Made by a program: the position numbers and the translations under genes
In this document: piece after piece, positions 37,308 through 45,408 of the stretch
How positions within the stretch are numbered: position 1 is the first letter of the stretch
Layout of the letters: the number at the start of each line of letters is the position of its first letter
Origin: Acidobacteriota bacterium
Lineage (GTDB): Bacteria; Acidobacteriota; Terriglobia; Acidiferrales; UBA7541
Assembly: GCA_028877145.1 (NCBI GenBank)
Contig: JAGWOX010000002.1
Span: 1-46,375 of the forward strand
DNA length: 46,375 nucleotides
Direction: 5' to 3'
Notes under the pieces: model-generated
Told to the model about the DNA's origin: nothing
The model's input: the letters and a program-made list of their open reading frames with translations, nothing else
The model's database searches: none

Positions 37308-38078
37308 TCAGTGATTTTCGAAAGTGAAGTCGGCCGTGGTAGCCTCCCCGGCGCGCACCACCAGGTTGCGTTCCTGCGCGCCGAAGGTCGCGGTCCAGAC
37401 TTCGATGGTGTAGTTGCCGGGAGGAAGGCCCTTCAAGGCGAAGCTGCCATCCTTGCCGGTGACGGCGTAGAACGGATTGTCGACCACGCCGATATAGGCC
37501 TTCATCCACGGATGCACGTTACAGCGAACCGGAATCATCGTCTCGGTATGCTGCAACCTGCGCACTACCGAGGGCGATCCGGGCTGCTGCGAGACGTTCC
37601 ATTCCCGATTGGATTTCGGGATCACGTGAACGTTGTGGGTGGTCGGATCGAGATTGATCACCTCAAACGGCTGCCCCACCATCACGCCCACCACGTGCGG
37701 ATCGTACTGGCAGCCTCTCTGGGTGAGAGTGACAGGATTCCGCGGCGCCGTGGAAGGAAGTGTCGCCGAGCTGTGCTTGATGTAGATGAACGCGTTCGGC
37801 AGTGTGCCGTCCGCGTTCACTTCGCCGTCTTGCGCGTACACCGGTCCTGTGTGCAAGGAGGCGCAGACCGAGTCCTTTCCCATGTCGATCGGATGGGGCT
37901 GCGGTTTCGGTCCCTGGAAATGGATCTTCCCGGTGATCTCGCCGCGATTGCTGCTCTGCGGCCTTTTCGCGCCTGTGGCGGCTCCGGCTGTCACACTTCC
38001 AGCCAGAAACGCGCCGCAACCGACGAAAAGCGCCAGCGCCATCAACTGCGTTCTTGGAAAACTGCTGCACTTCGCCAT
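37308..38078 (-). CDS. Exported cupredoxin-like protein with carboxypeptidase-regulatory-like domain, A
   Basis: 256 aa with signal peptide (TQLMALALFVGCGAFLAGSV region). Residues about 120-200 have the ligand layout of a type-1 copper site: His148 in LDPTTHNVHV, Cys186, His189 and Met192 in RCNVHPWMKAY. Before this, GEITGKIHFQGPKP and a cysteine pair (Cys72, Cys123). The last 60 residues, GSFALKGLPPGNYTIEVWTA, form a carboxypeptidase-regulatory-like beta domain. It is a clear paralog of the gene at 39620-40378 and lies downstream of the haem-barrel gene on the same strand, after two hairpins. Electron transfer or copper binding in the periplasm is inferred; many such proteins are annotated only as hypothetical or rhamnogalacturonan-lyase-like. 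Confidence 0.8.
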   Translation of the reverse strand: MAKCSSFPRTQLMALALFVGCGAFLAGSVTAGAATGAKRPQSSNRGEITGKIHFQGPKPQPHPIDMGKDSVCASLHTGPVYAQDGEVNADGTLPNAFIYIKHSSATLPSTAPRNPVTLTQRGCQYDPHVVGVMVGQPFEVINLDPTTHNVHVIPKSNREWNVSQQPGSPSVVRRLQHTETMIPVRCNVHPWMKAYIGVVDNPFYAVTGKDGSFALKGLPPGNYTIEVWTATFGAQERNLVVRAGEATTADFTFENH

Positions 38079-38115
38079 TTCTCTGGAAACCTGCCTTTCT
38101 CTGTCACCGCTTCGC

Positions 38116-38184
38116 GGGCTCCCTAGAGGAGCCCCGGCGGCGGCGAGGAATATGTTTTTCCACTCCGGCTGTTTGCGGCCGGAG
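38116..38184 (-). repeat. Two perfect hairpins between haem-barrel gene and cupredoxin-like gene A
   Basis: Stem GGGCTCC/GGAGCCC (38116-38122 with 38128-38134) and stem CTCCGGC/GCCGGAG (38163-38169 with 38178-38184), each 7 bp without mismatch, lie in the 108-bp gap. On the minus strand the second follows the barrel stop at once. They may attenuate read-through so that gene A is expressed less than, or separately from, the upstream two. Confidence 0.5.
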
Positions 38185-38186
38185 GT

Positions 38187-39590
38187 TTAAAAGATCAGGC
38201 CGAGGTACAGGTACATCGCGTTGTTGTCGCTGGCATTGCGGCCGGAGCCATCGTAGTTGGTTGAAGCGCCATTGAAGGACGTATAGGCCGTGTACTGGGC
38301 GGCAAGGCGGACGTTTTGCACCGGCCAGTAGGTGAAATTGAGGTTGAATCCTGCACCCAGGGGATTGCCATTATTGCTGCCGTCCACCGGATCGGGCGGG
38401 TAGAGCAGCGGATCGGCCGTGCCCGTGGTTCTGAAGTACTGAATGGAGGGGATGTAGCGGTAGCCGAAATGGTAGATGCCATCCACTCGGACCGTGTTCA
38501 GGTGATGCGGCACAAGGCTGGCCGCGCCAGCGCCGAAGAAGGCGTTCAGGTCGGAATTCTCGCGGATGTACGTTACGTGAAGTGTGAGGATGTCGTTCGC
38601 CAGTTTGGGCAACACCTGCTCGTATTGGGAATCGACAGCCACGTCGGTGTACGTATTGGTCGGCCCAGTCACCGTTTGCGGCGTGCTGGCCACGTGCATC
38701 CCGTAGGTGCCGAACTCGAGGTAGGAATTGCCCATGCTTTGTTGCCACGCGACTCGCCAGTAGGGCGCGGCTCCCTGGATGTTGAAGTCGAAGCCTTCAC
38801 CGGTATTCGGAAGCGGCTGGCCGAGATGCGCCGAGCGGTAGATCTCGAAGTCGCCGTATAAGTGGTCGTTCCACATCGCGTATCCGCCGATTCCGGCGGC
38901 ATCCTGGGCAAGCGTTCCATCCACCACCGTGGCAGCGGCAGGTGTCGGCGCCGATGCGGACGCGATGAAAGGGAAGCCCCAGGCCGGCGTGTCGTTCCAC
39001 AGGTCCTCGACCGTGGGATTGTTGTTCAGGTCGATGCCGTAGACGAACGTCTTATTGCCGAGCAGCGTGTTGCGCGCGTAGCGGATGTCCGTATTGTCCC
39101 AGCTGAAGTGGTCGGCCTGAACGTCGTAGGTGGCCTGAATGAACCCTCCAGCGTGGGTTGAGAACGCTCCGGCCAGGAACAGGGACACGTCTTGTGGAAG
39201 CGAATAGTCCCAGTTGGACTTGCCGGGCTGGGGCTTGTTCAACCCGGTGGTCGAGGCTTCCAGCCAGGCGGCCAGAGGCAGATAGGAGAGCAACTGCAGT
39301 CCCGGTGTGCCCTTTGCCGGTGGAGCGCTGATCACCTTGATCCCGGTCATCGTGTAACCGTTCAGCTTGAAACGCCGTCCGAGCGGAGTTAGCTCGGGCG
39401 GATTGATATGACACGAACTGCACGCCAGACCCGTCTGCCGCGCGAAACTCGGCACGGCCTCGGCCCGGCGCGGCAGCCCGACGAGCAGCAACAACACCGC
39501 CGCTGCCTGCAACAGGAATAATGCGCCGGAACCGCATCCCGGCCATCTTGCACACCTCTTGTAATCGATTCTTTGAGCGGTCATCTTCAT
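38187..39590 (-). CDS. Single-haem c-type protein with predicted outer-membrane beta-barrel
   Basis: 467 aa from ATG 39590, preceded by GGGGGAG; the track's 40016 start runs into the neighbour and is rejected. Signal peptide to about AEA45, then VPSFARQTGLACSSCHINPP with one haem-binding CSSCH (57-61) and LTPLGRRFKLNGYTMTG right after. The remaining 400 residues are alternating, Tyr/Asn/Gly-rich strands (WRVAWQQSMGNSYLEFGTYG, VPHHLNTVRVDGIYHFGYRY) ending YLYLGLIF with a C-terminal Phe, as in outer-membrane barrels. I recall this ARQTGLxCSxCH...LTPxGRxFKLNGY head in unnamed cytochromes of soil bacteria; function unknown. Flanked by two copper-protein-like genes on the same strand. Confidence 0.82.
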   Translation of the reverse strand: MKMTAQRIDYKRCARWPGCGSGALFLLQAAAVLLLLVGLPRRAEAVPSFARQTGLACSSCHINPPELTPLGRRFKLNGYTMTGIKVISAPPAKGTPGLQLLSYLPLAAWLEASTTGLNKPQPGKSNWDYSLPQDVSLFLAGAFSTHAGGFIQATYDVQADHFSWDNTDIRYARNTLLGNKTFVYGIDLNNNPTVEDLWNDTPAWGFPFIASASAPTPAAATVVDGTLAQDAAGIGGYAMWNDHLYGDFEIYRSAHLGQPLPNTGEGFDFNIQGAAPYWRVAWQQSMGNSYLEFGTYGMHVASTPQTVTGPTNTYTDVAVDSQYEQVLPKLANDILTLHVTYIRENSDLNAFFGAGAASLVPHHLNTVRVDGIYHFGYRYIPSIQYFRTTGTADPLLYPPDPVDGSNNGNPLGAGFNLNFTYWPVQNVRLAAQYTAYTSFNGASTNYDGSGRNASDNNAMYLYLGLIF

Positions 39591-39619
39591 CTCCCCCTTT
39601 CGTTTTCCCGCTGCCGAAT

Positions 39620-40378
39620 CTAGGATCCGAGTTTGAAGGTGACCGTAGTTGTTTTGCCAGCCTGTACGACGACTTGCTGCTCCTTGGTCCCCAGCTTCTC
39701 CTGCCAGATTTTCAAGTGATACGTGCCGGCCGGGACGTCGGTCAGTGTGAACGCGCCACCGGACTTGCTCATCGTGTAGTAGGGGTTCTTGGCGACGACG
39801 ACATAGCCCTGCATCCAGGGGTGAATGTCGCAGCGTACCATCACCGTCTCCGGCCGCATCAGCGTCAGTTCCACCGGGCTGCTGCTGGGCGCCATCATGT
39901 GGTTCGAGGTGCGATTGAAGTGGGCATATACGTGAATGTTGTGCGTCACGGGATCGCTGTTCAGAATTTCGACCTGTCCTGGTTGCATCAAGACAACGTC
40001 GGGGGAGAACATGCACTTCTTCTGGTCGAGAACCGGCTTCGGAAAGGAGAACGCCTTCCCATGCGTAATGTCATCGAGCCAGACCACCGCGCCGGCCACT
40101 CCTCCCTGCTCCACCTGGATCGGGTACATCTCCTTCATGCTGCCGCACGCTGACTGGTCCGTAGTCACGGCGAGCTTTTGCGGTCGCACCGGCTTGCCGG
40201 CCCAGAGAAGCTTCCCTTCGATCGTGCCTCCGGGCGCCGATTGCACCGTGTAACCCTCTTGCGGCGGAACGGCTGCTCTGCCCGGCTTTCCATAAATGGC
40301 GAGCCCGCCGACAAGGGCCAGCACTGCTGCCACAGTCACGCAGAACGTACGTCTACTCATCCCTGTTGATTTGTCCAT
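39620..40378 (-). CDS. Exported cupredoxin-like protein with carboxypeptidase-regulatory-like domain, B
   Basis: 252 aa from ATG 40378, preceded by AAGGGAG; the 40564 start in the track has no ribosome site. N-terminus MSRRTFCVTVAAVLALVGG has a twin-arginine-like SRRTF, so Tat or Sec export is possible. Copper-type ligands His146 (SDPVTHNIHV), Cys183, His186 and Met189 (RCDIHPWMQGY) match gene A, as do the Cys in KKCMFSPDVVL and the final SGGAFTLTDVPAGTYHLKIWQ domain. It is the first gene of the three-gene run and 29 bp upstream of the haem-barrel gene. Folding before export (Tat) would fit a metal-loaded protein, but this is inference. Confidence 0.8.
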   Translation of the reverse strand: MDKSTGMSRRTFCVTVAAVLALVGGLAIYGKPGRAAVPPQEGYTVQSAPGGTIEGKLLWAGKPVRPQKLAVTTDQSACGSMKEMYPIQVEQGGVAGAVVWLDDITHGKAFSFPKPVLDQKKCMFSPDVVLMQPGQVEILNSDPVTHNIHVYAHFNRTSNHMMAPSSSPVELTLMRPETVMVRCDIHPWMQGYVVVAKNPYYTMSKSGGAFTLTDVPAGTYHLKIWQEKLGTKEQQVVVQAGKTTTVTFKLGS

Positions 40379-40739
40379 ACACACAAACTCCCTTCGAGAG
40401 TATCGAGGATTTCGCGTCCGCCTCTCGTCGAATCTCACAGCCTGCCTCCGGCACTTTGTCACCACCGGACAGCGGAAGCTGTGACCTTGAGCACAAAGCA
40501 CTGAAAAACCCACCGCTAGTCTACTCAAAATACTTCCCGAGTGAAAATTTTCTCTGTGCCGCATCGTCTAGACTGGCAACGAGATATCGGACTTTGTAGG
40601 TCCGCGATGTCGGCTCTTTGCCGCGCGGCGCGCGGGCCTGAAAGCGAAAAATCCTCTCTCAGGCCATACCAACATTCATCTCTCTGCATGCATCTTAACC
40701 GCCGAACGAAAATAGAAGTGTCAAGCCGGGAGGAGCCAG
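40379..40739. other. Divergent intergenic region (cupredoxin B / small exported protein), 361 bp
   Basis: No gene. It should carry promoters for both divergent neighbours. GGGAGGAG at 40728-40735 is the ribosome site of the next plus gene. I could not place -35/-10 boxes with confidence; A/T-rich runs occur around 40525-40560. Confidence 0.4.
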
Positions 40740-41171
40740 ATGCGTGAATTCATTCCAGGATTTCTCAGGAACCGGCGGTCAGATCGTCCGCGCTTAGGAG
40801 TGCTGTTGATTTTCGGATTAGCCGTATTGTCCTTGGCTGCGGGCCAACTCTACGCGCAAGGAAAGCCGAAAATTCCGACCGTCGACGCCGGCGTTGGCTC
40901 GTGTTCGGCCGATTTTGTCGTACGGGATGGAAACAACAAACCGCTCTACAACGCCAGCATCGATCTCACGTTCCGTTATGGCCTTTTCAACCTCCACAAA
41001 GTCTCGCTCGAGGCCTTCACCGATTCAAACGGCCGCGCACACTTCAAAGGTTTGCCGGACGCACCGAAAAATCCGCTCGCCTTCGACGTTCGCTACGGTG
41101 ACCGCCAGAAGACGCAGACCGATAACCCGCTCTATACCTGCAAGGCCAGCTACGATGTCGTCCTTCCGTAA
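40740..41171 (+). CDS. Small exported protein with transthyretin/carboxypeptidase-regulatory-like domain
   Basis: 143 aa, ATG 40740 after GGGAGGAG. A signal peptide, LGVLLIFGLAVLSLAAGQLYAQ, is followed by a single beta domain: SCSADFVVRDGNNKPLYNAS, DLTFRYGLFNLHKVSLEAFT, DSNGRAHFKGLPDAPKNPLA, ending with YTCKASYDVVLP. Two cysteines (CSADF and YTCKA) could form a disulphide. The D-x-N-G-x-x-x-F-x-G-L-P motif is the usual regulatory-like domain signature and echoes the C-terminal domains of the divergent cupredoxin-like proteins, hinting at a shared process. Function unknown. Confidence 0.75.
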   Translation: MREFIPGFLRNRRSDRPRLGVLLIFGLAVLSLAAGQLYAQGKPKIPTVDAGVGSCSADFVVRDGNNKPLYNASIDLTFRYGLFNLHKVSLEAFTDSNGRAHFKGLPDAPKNPLAFDVRYGDRQKTQTDNPLYTCKASYDVVLP

Positions 41172-41308
41172 CGCTCGCCGAGTGTGACGGGAAGCGGGAC
41201 CGGCCGCGGCGCAGTCGTCGCGCACGCGGCCGGCGCGCAATTTGTCAACGAGGTATTCGAGCCCGCCCTGCCTTCCCGCGGGGCGGACTCGCCTTCACTC
41301 CTTCGTGG

Positions 41309-42103
41309 TTATTCCGGCAATCGGCGGCGCAGCGTTAATCCGAGCAGCAAGAGCCCCGTGCCTACCAAGGCGAGCGTTCCGGGTTCCGGAGCAACTCCAA
41401 CGGTCACGGCTTCGCTCAATGGGGTCGTGTCGGTCATCACGCACGGGCCCGTTGAGCAGGATTGGTTCGTCAGAAATCCCCAGAAAATCGTGCCCTGGGG
41501 AAAGGAGGCGATGTTGTTGAATGTGATCGTGAGCGGAGTGCCGGTGAATGCGCCGAGATCGTACACCGAGACCGCAAAAGCGCTCGTGGAAACGCCGACC
41601 TGCGCGGCGGCCGTGGCGAAGGCGCTGAAATCCTCGTTTCCGCCGGCGCCCGAGGCCAGGCTCAGGTTGCCGACGTTCGCGGCGAGAAAGTCGGTGAAGG
41701 CCCCCGATGTGAAGCTCGAACTCGCCGTACCCACCGCGCCGTTTCCGTTCACGGTGAATGCCGGCAGCGAGCCCCCCGCCGGGACGAGAATCGCCAGGTA
41801 GGCTTCGCCGGTGTCCGTGCCGCCGCTCGTGAGCTGGAAACTGAGCGTGGGCAGCATGTCACTCGTGATGATGGTCGTCGTTCCCGAAATGCCGTTGCAG
41901 CCGCTGCCGCACAGCCGCACGTCGGCCGGATCCACGAGTGTCGTGCTCGTGCCGCTGTCTAAGTTTGTCGTCAAAGGCGGTGTTGCGTACCCATTCGTCG
42001 TCGCGGTCTGAGTCGCCGCGGCTTTCGCCGAGGTCCCGCCGAATAGCAGCAGGCAACAGCCCAATCCAATCCCCAGCCATCTCCTCGCTCTAGCGTGCTT
42101 CAT
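41309..42103 (-). CDS. PEP-CTERM sorting-signal protein (exosortase substrate)
   Basis: 264 aa from ATG 42103, with TGAGGAG at about 10 nt; the track's 42121 start is less likely. A signal peptide at the N-terminus (WLGIGLGCCLLLFGGTSAKA), a low-complexity Ser/Thr/Gly/Ala-rich mature part with Cys pair CGSGC, and the C-terminal sorting signal APEPGTLALVGTGLLLLGLT followed by LRRR. That is the PEP motif, hydrophobic segment and basic tail expected by an exosortase. It lies downstream of the exosortase locus on the same strand, with a 226-bp gap and its own promoter candidate. Such proteins go to the cell surface or extracellular matrix; the mature function is unknown. Confidence 0.9.
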   Translation of the reverse strand: MKHARARRWLGIGLGCCLLLFGGTSAKAAATQTATTNGYATPPLTTNLDSGTSTTLVDPADVRLCGSGCNGISGTTTIITSDMLPTLSFQLTSGGTDTGEAYLAILVPAGGSLPAFTVNGNGAVGTASSSFTSGAFTDFLAANVGNLSLASGAGGNEDFSAFATAAAQVGVSTSAFAVSVYDLGAFTGTPLTITFNNIASFPQGTIFWGFLTNQSCSTGPCVMTDTTPLSEAVTVGVAPEPGTLALVGTGLLLLGLTLRRRLPE

Positions 42104-42189
42104 CGTTTTTGCTCTCCTCAAGAGTGTCGTTTGCCCGACTCAAACGGCGCGGGCCTGGCTGCCGTTCCTCCTTGCAGGCAAGTAACCAA

Positions 42190-42210
42190 TGACGGTCCGT
42201 TTTGACGGTC
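42190..42210. repeat. Direct repeat TGACGGTC x2 upstream of the PEP-CTERM gene
   Basis: TGACGGTC at 42190-42197 and 42203-42210, 13 bp start to start (a little over one helical turn). It lies in the leader between the promoter candidate and the ATG, a location suited to a regulator site or a 5'-UTR element. Confidence 0.4.
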
Positions 42211-42278
42211 GCGCATCCGCCTCAAAATCAATCTGTTGCACGACAGGCGCACGACATGCCTGATGGCTTGGCGCGGAT

Positions 42279-42307
42279 ATATAAAATCTTGTCCATACAG
42301 TCTCTAA
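42279..42307 (-). promoter_or_regulatory. Candidate promoter of the PEP-CTERM gene
   Basis: On the minus strand TTAGAG (42307-42302), 17-bp spacer, TTATAT (42284-42279). The start near 42272 would give an unusually long leader of about 170 nt, containing the TGACGGTC repeats. Moderate match only. Confidence 0.35.
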
Positions 42308-42329
42308 TCGGTTGTCTATAGCCTCGCCG

Positions 42330-44666
42330 TCAGTGATTCTGTGCGTCTTCCATCGACGGGAGCGCCTTCAACGCGGCCGCCTTTTCACTCGCAGTCAGAC
42401 CCAGGTTGAGTGCCAGCGCGAGTCTCTCCCGCGCCGTCCGTTTCCGCCCCGTGGCCAGCAGTTCCATCCCCAGGTGGTATTCGACGAGTCCGTCCCGCGG
42501 CAGTGCGTGCGCGGCTGATTCCAGTTGCTCGACGGCCAGCGGATGGATGCCTTTCTCGTGGTAGATCCACCCGAGCGTATCGGCGACCTGCGGGTTCTCT
42601 GGGAAGCGCGACTTCAGCGCTTGCGCGAGAGCGAGCGCCTGATCGAGGTTCGCGCCGCGTTCGGCCCAGCAACGTGCCAGCGCCAGTTTGATGGCGTCGG
42701 AGTTCGGCGAGGCAAGCCGGCCCGAATCGAAATACGATTCAGCCTGCTCGTAGCGTCCTTCGCGCATAGCCATGTTTCCGGCGAGCAAGTACCCGGCGAC
42801 GCTCGCCGGGTCGTTCTGGATTGCCGCGGCGTATTCGGATGCTGCCCGGTCGTTTTCTCCCCGTCGCTCGAGGATTTCGCCCAAGAGTTCGTGCGCGGTC
42901 GAGCGGATCGGGCTTTCGGCAAGCGACTGGCGCACCGATGCCTCCGCCTTGGCATACTGGCCGGTGTTGAAATACAGCCGGGCCAGCAATTCGAGAAGCG
43001 CGGGATTCGTCGGCGAGGACGCGAGGGATTCCTGCACGCTGGCGATGGCGCGCGGCACTTGGCCAGCCGATGCCAGAGCCGAAGCGTACCATTCGACGAG
43101 CGGCGCGGGATCCGGCGCGCCGTCCATCACCTGGGAGAATTCGCGGTCGGCTGCCGGAAAATTCTTGCGCGCGATGTCGTAGCGCACGGCAACCTCGCGA
43201 AATGCTCGCGGCTCGTTCTCTATCTTCTCGCCCACGTCGATGATCTGCCCGGCCCCGTTCAGGTCGCCGTGCATCACGTCGGCTTGCGCGAGCAGCAAGT
43301 AGCCATCCACCGCTCCGGGATTGATTGCTAGAACCTTCCGCGCGTATTCGGCTCCGAGCCTCCAGTCGCCCGAATCGAGCGCGATTTGCCCGAGGCGGAC
43401 GTACGCTCCGAGAAACTTGCCATTGGCCTCCACGCATTCGCCGAATGCTCCCTTGGCGCGGTCGGTCTGCCCCGTCGCGAGCCACGTCAGTCCCAGGTAA
43501 AAATTGGCCAGAATGGAGCCCGGATTCTCCTTGAGTGCCGCCTCGAGCGTCGCGCCCGCTTGCGAATAGTCTCCCTGCAAGTATTCGAGCGCCCCGAGCA
43601 AGGCGCGAGCGTCCGGGTCGCTGGGATCGCGCAGCAGGACAGCGTGCGTGTATCGCGAGGCGCGGGGAACGTCCCGCATCGTCAAGTACGCGCTTGCCAG
43701 GTTCTTTTCCACCAACTCGCTCGGCGCGGCGGCTTCGGCGGCGCGGAATTCGGCCACGGCGCGCGGCAGCTCGTTTCGCCACAACCAGAAATTGCCCAGC
43801 GCCACCGGCAGATTAGGAAATGTTTTCGGCGCACGCACGAGCGAGGCGAAGAGTCTGTCGGCCTCGGCCAGCCGGCCGTGCCGCACATAGAGGTCTGCCA
43901 GACACAGATTCAGATCGAGGGAGTCGGGGTGGCTTTTGACACCGCCCGACACGAGCGCCTCGGCCTCGTCAGTTTTTCCCTCGAGATCGAGCAGGTTCGC
44001 CAGGTTCCGGTAGTTCTCGGCGGAACCGGGCTCGATGCGCAGCGCCTCGCGAAAATCCTGCTCCGCCGCCGGGTACTGCTTCTGGCCGGTCTCCGCGAGG
44101 CCGCAGAGCGCGTACACCTCATCGTCGGCCGGCGCGAGTTGCTTCAGCACGGCGCATTGTTTCGTGGCTCGGTCGAGCTCGGAAGTTCCGAGATCGAGTT
44201 TCATCTCGACAATCTCCATGCGAACGCTCTTGGGGTCGAGCCGCCGCGCCTGCTCGAGCTGCTCCTGCGCGAGGCGGGATTGGCCGGCGGCGACATATAA
44301 CTCGGCCAAGTCGAGTCTCGCGGGCGCGAAGGAAGGCTGCGCCGTGACAACCGATTTCAGGTCGTTATACGACGAGCGCCATTCGCCGAGCCGGTTCTCG
44401 ACTTGCGCGAGCTGGTAGCGTGCCTTCCAGTCGCTCGGGTCCTTTTGCAAAGCGTTGTGAAACTGGATCGCCGCTTCCCGGTATTTCCTGTGCGCCAGAT
44501 AGCGGGCGCCACTCGCGAGGTAGGCGCGAGCCGCGGCCTTGGGATCGGTCTTGCAACCCGCACCGGCCAGCGCGAAAAGGGCCAGCAGCAGCGTCGCCGC
44601 CCAGGCTCGGCGCCATGCCGCGCGATGCATGGCCCCGATTCCAATGCCAACTTGTCTGATCTCCAT
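42330..44666 (-). CDS. prsT: PEP-CTERM system TPR-repeat lipoprotein (PrsT type)
   Basis: 778 aa from ATG 44666, with GGGAGGAG upstream; the track's 44684 start is 6 codons earlier. A signal peptide ends in the lipobox ALAGAGC, Cys38, so it is lipid anchored. The rest is a long series of tetratricopeptide repeats (for example YREAAIQFHNALQKDPSDWK, YPAAEQDFREALRIEPGSAE, YSQAGATLEAALKENPGSIL, YEQAESYFDSGRLASPNSDA), a scaffold for protein assembly. Proteins of this build occur beside exosortase genes and are called PrsT; the role is presumed in sorting or polysaccharide export at the envelope. Starts 46 bp after epsI. Confidence 0.88.
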   Translation of the reverse strand: MEIRQVGIGIGAMHRAAWRRAWAATLLLALFALAGAGCKTDPKAAARAYLASGARYLAHRKYREAAIQFHNALQKDPSDWKARYQLAQVENRLGEWRSSYNDLKSVVTAQPSFAPARLDLAELYVAAGQSRLAQEQLEQARRLDPKSVRMEIVEMKLDLGTSELDRATKQCAVLKQLAPADDEVYALCGLAETGQKQYPAAEQDFREALRIEPGSAENYRNLANLLDLEGKTDEAEALVSGGVKSHPDSLDLNLCLADLYVRHGRLAEADRLFASLVRAPKTFPNLPVALGNFWLWRNELPRAVAEFRAAEAAAPSELVEKNLASAYLTMRDVPRASRYTHAVLLRDPSDPDARALLGALEYLQGDYSQAGATLEAALKENPGSILANFYLGLTWLATGQTDRAKGAFGECVEANGKFLGAYVRLGQIALDSGDWRLGAEYARKVLAINPGAVDGYLLLAQADVMHGDLNGAGQIIDVGEKIENEPRAFREVAVRYDIARKNFPAADREFSQVMDGAPDPAPLVEWYASALASAGQVPRAIASVQESLASSPTNPALLELLARLYFNTGQYAKAEASVRQSLAESPIRSTAHELLGEILERRGENDRAASEYAAAIQNDPASVAGYLLAGNMAMREGRYEQAESYFDSGRLASPNSDAIKLALARCWAERGANLDQALALAQALKSRFPENPQVADTLGWIYHEKGIHPLAVEQLESAAHALPRDGLVEYHLGMELLATGRKRTARERLALALNLGLTASEKAAALKALPSMEDAQNH

Positions 44667-44712
44667 GTCTCTCCTCCCGTCCAATACGCTCCGCCTGTTC
44701 GGCGGATTCGCT

Positions 44713-45408
44713 TCAATTCGGAATGAATTTCACGAGATGCGGAAAAACAATCCGCAGAAACTCCGTTGTGCGGCGCTCGGCCGGGCCGATTTCACGGCCG
44801 GAGTTGGCGATCGGCGTGGTCACGCGTACGAGCGCGCCATCGGTCCGGTCCCGTGTCAGGGCATCGGCCGTGAGCCAGAATTTCGCCGCGTATTCGCTGG
44901 TGACGTCACGCCCGCGCTCCTGGTACCAGTAAAGGACGAGGACATGCGCCGTGTCGCGCGCCACGTCGTATTCGTTCACGAGGAGCGGGGCCGTGCCGGC
45001 CATCGGGATCGCCAGGCGGCGCGATTCCACGGGCTGCCAGCCCGTTCCCGGCAGGCAGTTCTTCGGCGAATGAATCGTGTGCCCCGTGCGCTGGCCGCCG
45101 TAGTAGCTGATGTAAAGCGTCACCGGAGCTTCCGAGCCGTCGGAATAGATTCGGTTCAGATAATCGTCAAGTCCCACCGCGCGCACGATTCGCTCCGGCA
45201 ACGGAACGTTCTCGCCCGACCAGCGGCCAAGGACTATCGGAAATTCGGCCAGCGGCGCGTGCGCGGGTACTTTTTCGCCATGGTTCAGCCGCCCCATCGA
45301 CAAGATGCCGCACCCCAGCACCGCGGCGGCGAGCCACAGGCGTCCTGCGGATCCCACCCTACCCACGAAGCGCCTCGATTCGGCCCGAGAGCCATTTGAG
45401 GAGTACAT
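44713..45408 (-). CDS. epsI: Exosortase-associated protein EpsI
   Basis: 231 aa, a membrane-anchored periplasmic protein that accompanies exosortases. The N-terminal hydrophobic segment LWLAAAVLGCGILSMG is followed by FPIVLGRWSGENVPLPERIV, and the hallmark HTIHSPKNCLPGTGWQPVES with a conserved Cys-His set, then VLVLYWYQERGRDVTSEYAAK. Family role is proposed in the export of surface polysaccharide linked to PEP-CTERM sorting. The ATG at 45408 overlaps the exosortase by 50 nt; a GTG at 45366, only 5 nt from the exosortase stop, is an alternative that would trim the cytoplasmic tail. Its stop is 46 bp before prsT. Confidence 0.9.
   Translation of the reverse strand: MYSSNGSRAESRRFVGRVGSAGRLWLAAAVLGCGILSMGRLNHGEKVPAHAPLAEFPIVLGRWSGENVPLPERIVRAVGLDDYLNRIYSDGSEAPVTLYISYYGGQRTGHTIHSPKNCLPGTGWQPVESRRLAIPMAGTAPLLVNEYDVARDTAHVLVLYWYQERGRDVTSEYAAKFWLTADALTRDRTDGALVRVTTPIANSGREIGPAERRTTEFLRIVFPHLVKFIPN

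Noticed and set aside
38316-38861. 181-aa plus ORF inside the haem-barrel gene
   Set aside because: Antisense shadow with no start signal; the minus-strand protein has signal peptide, haem motif and C-terminal Phe.
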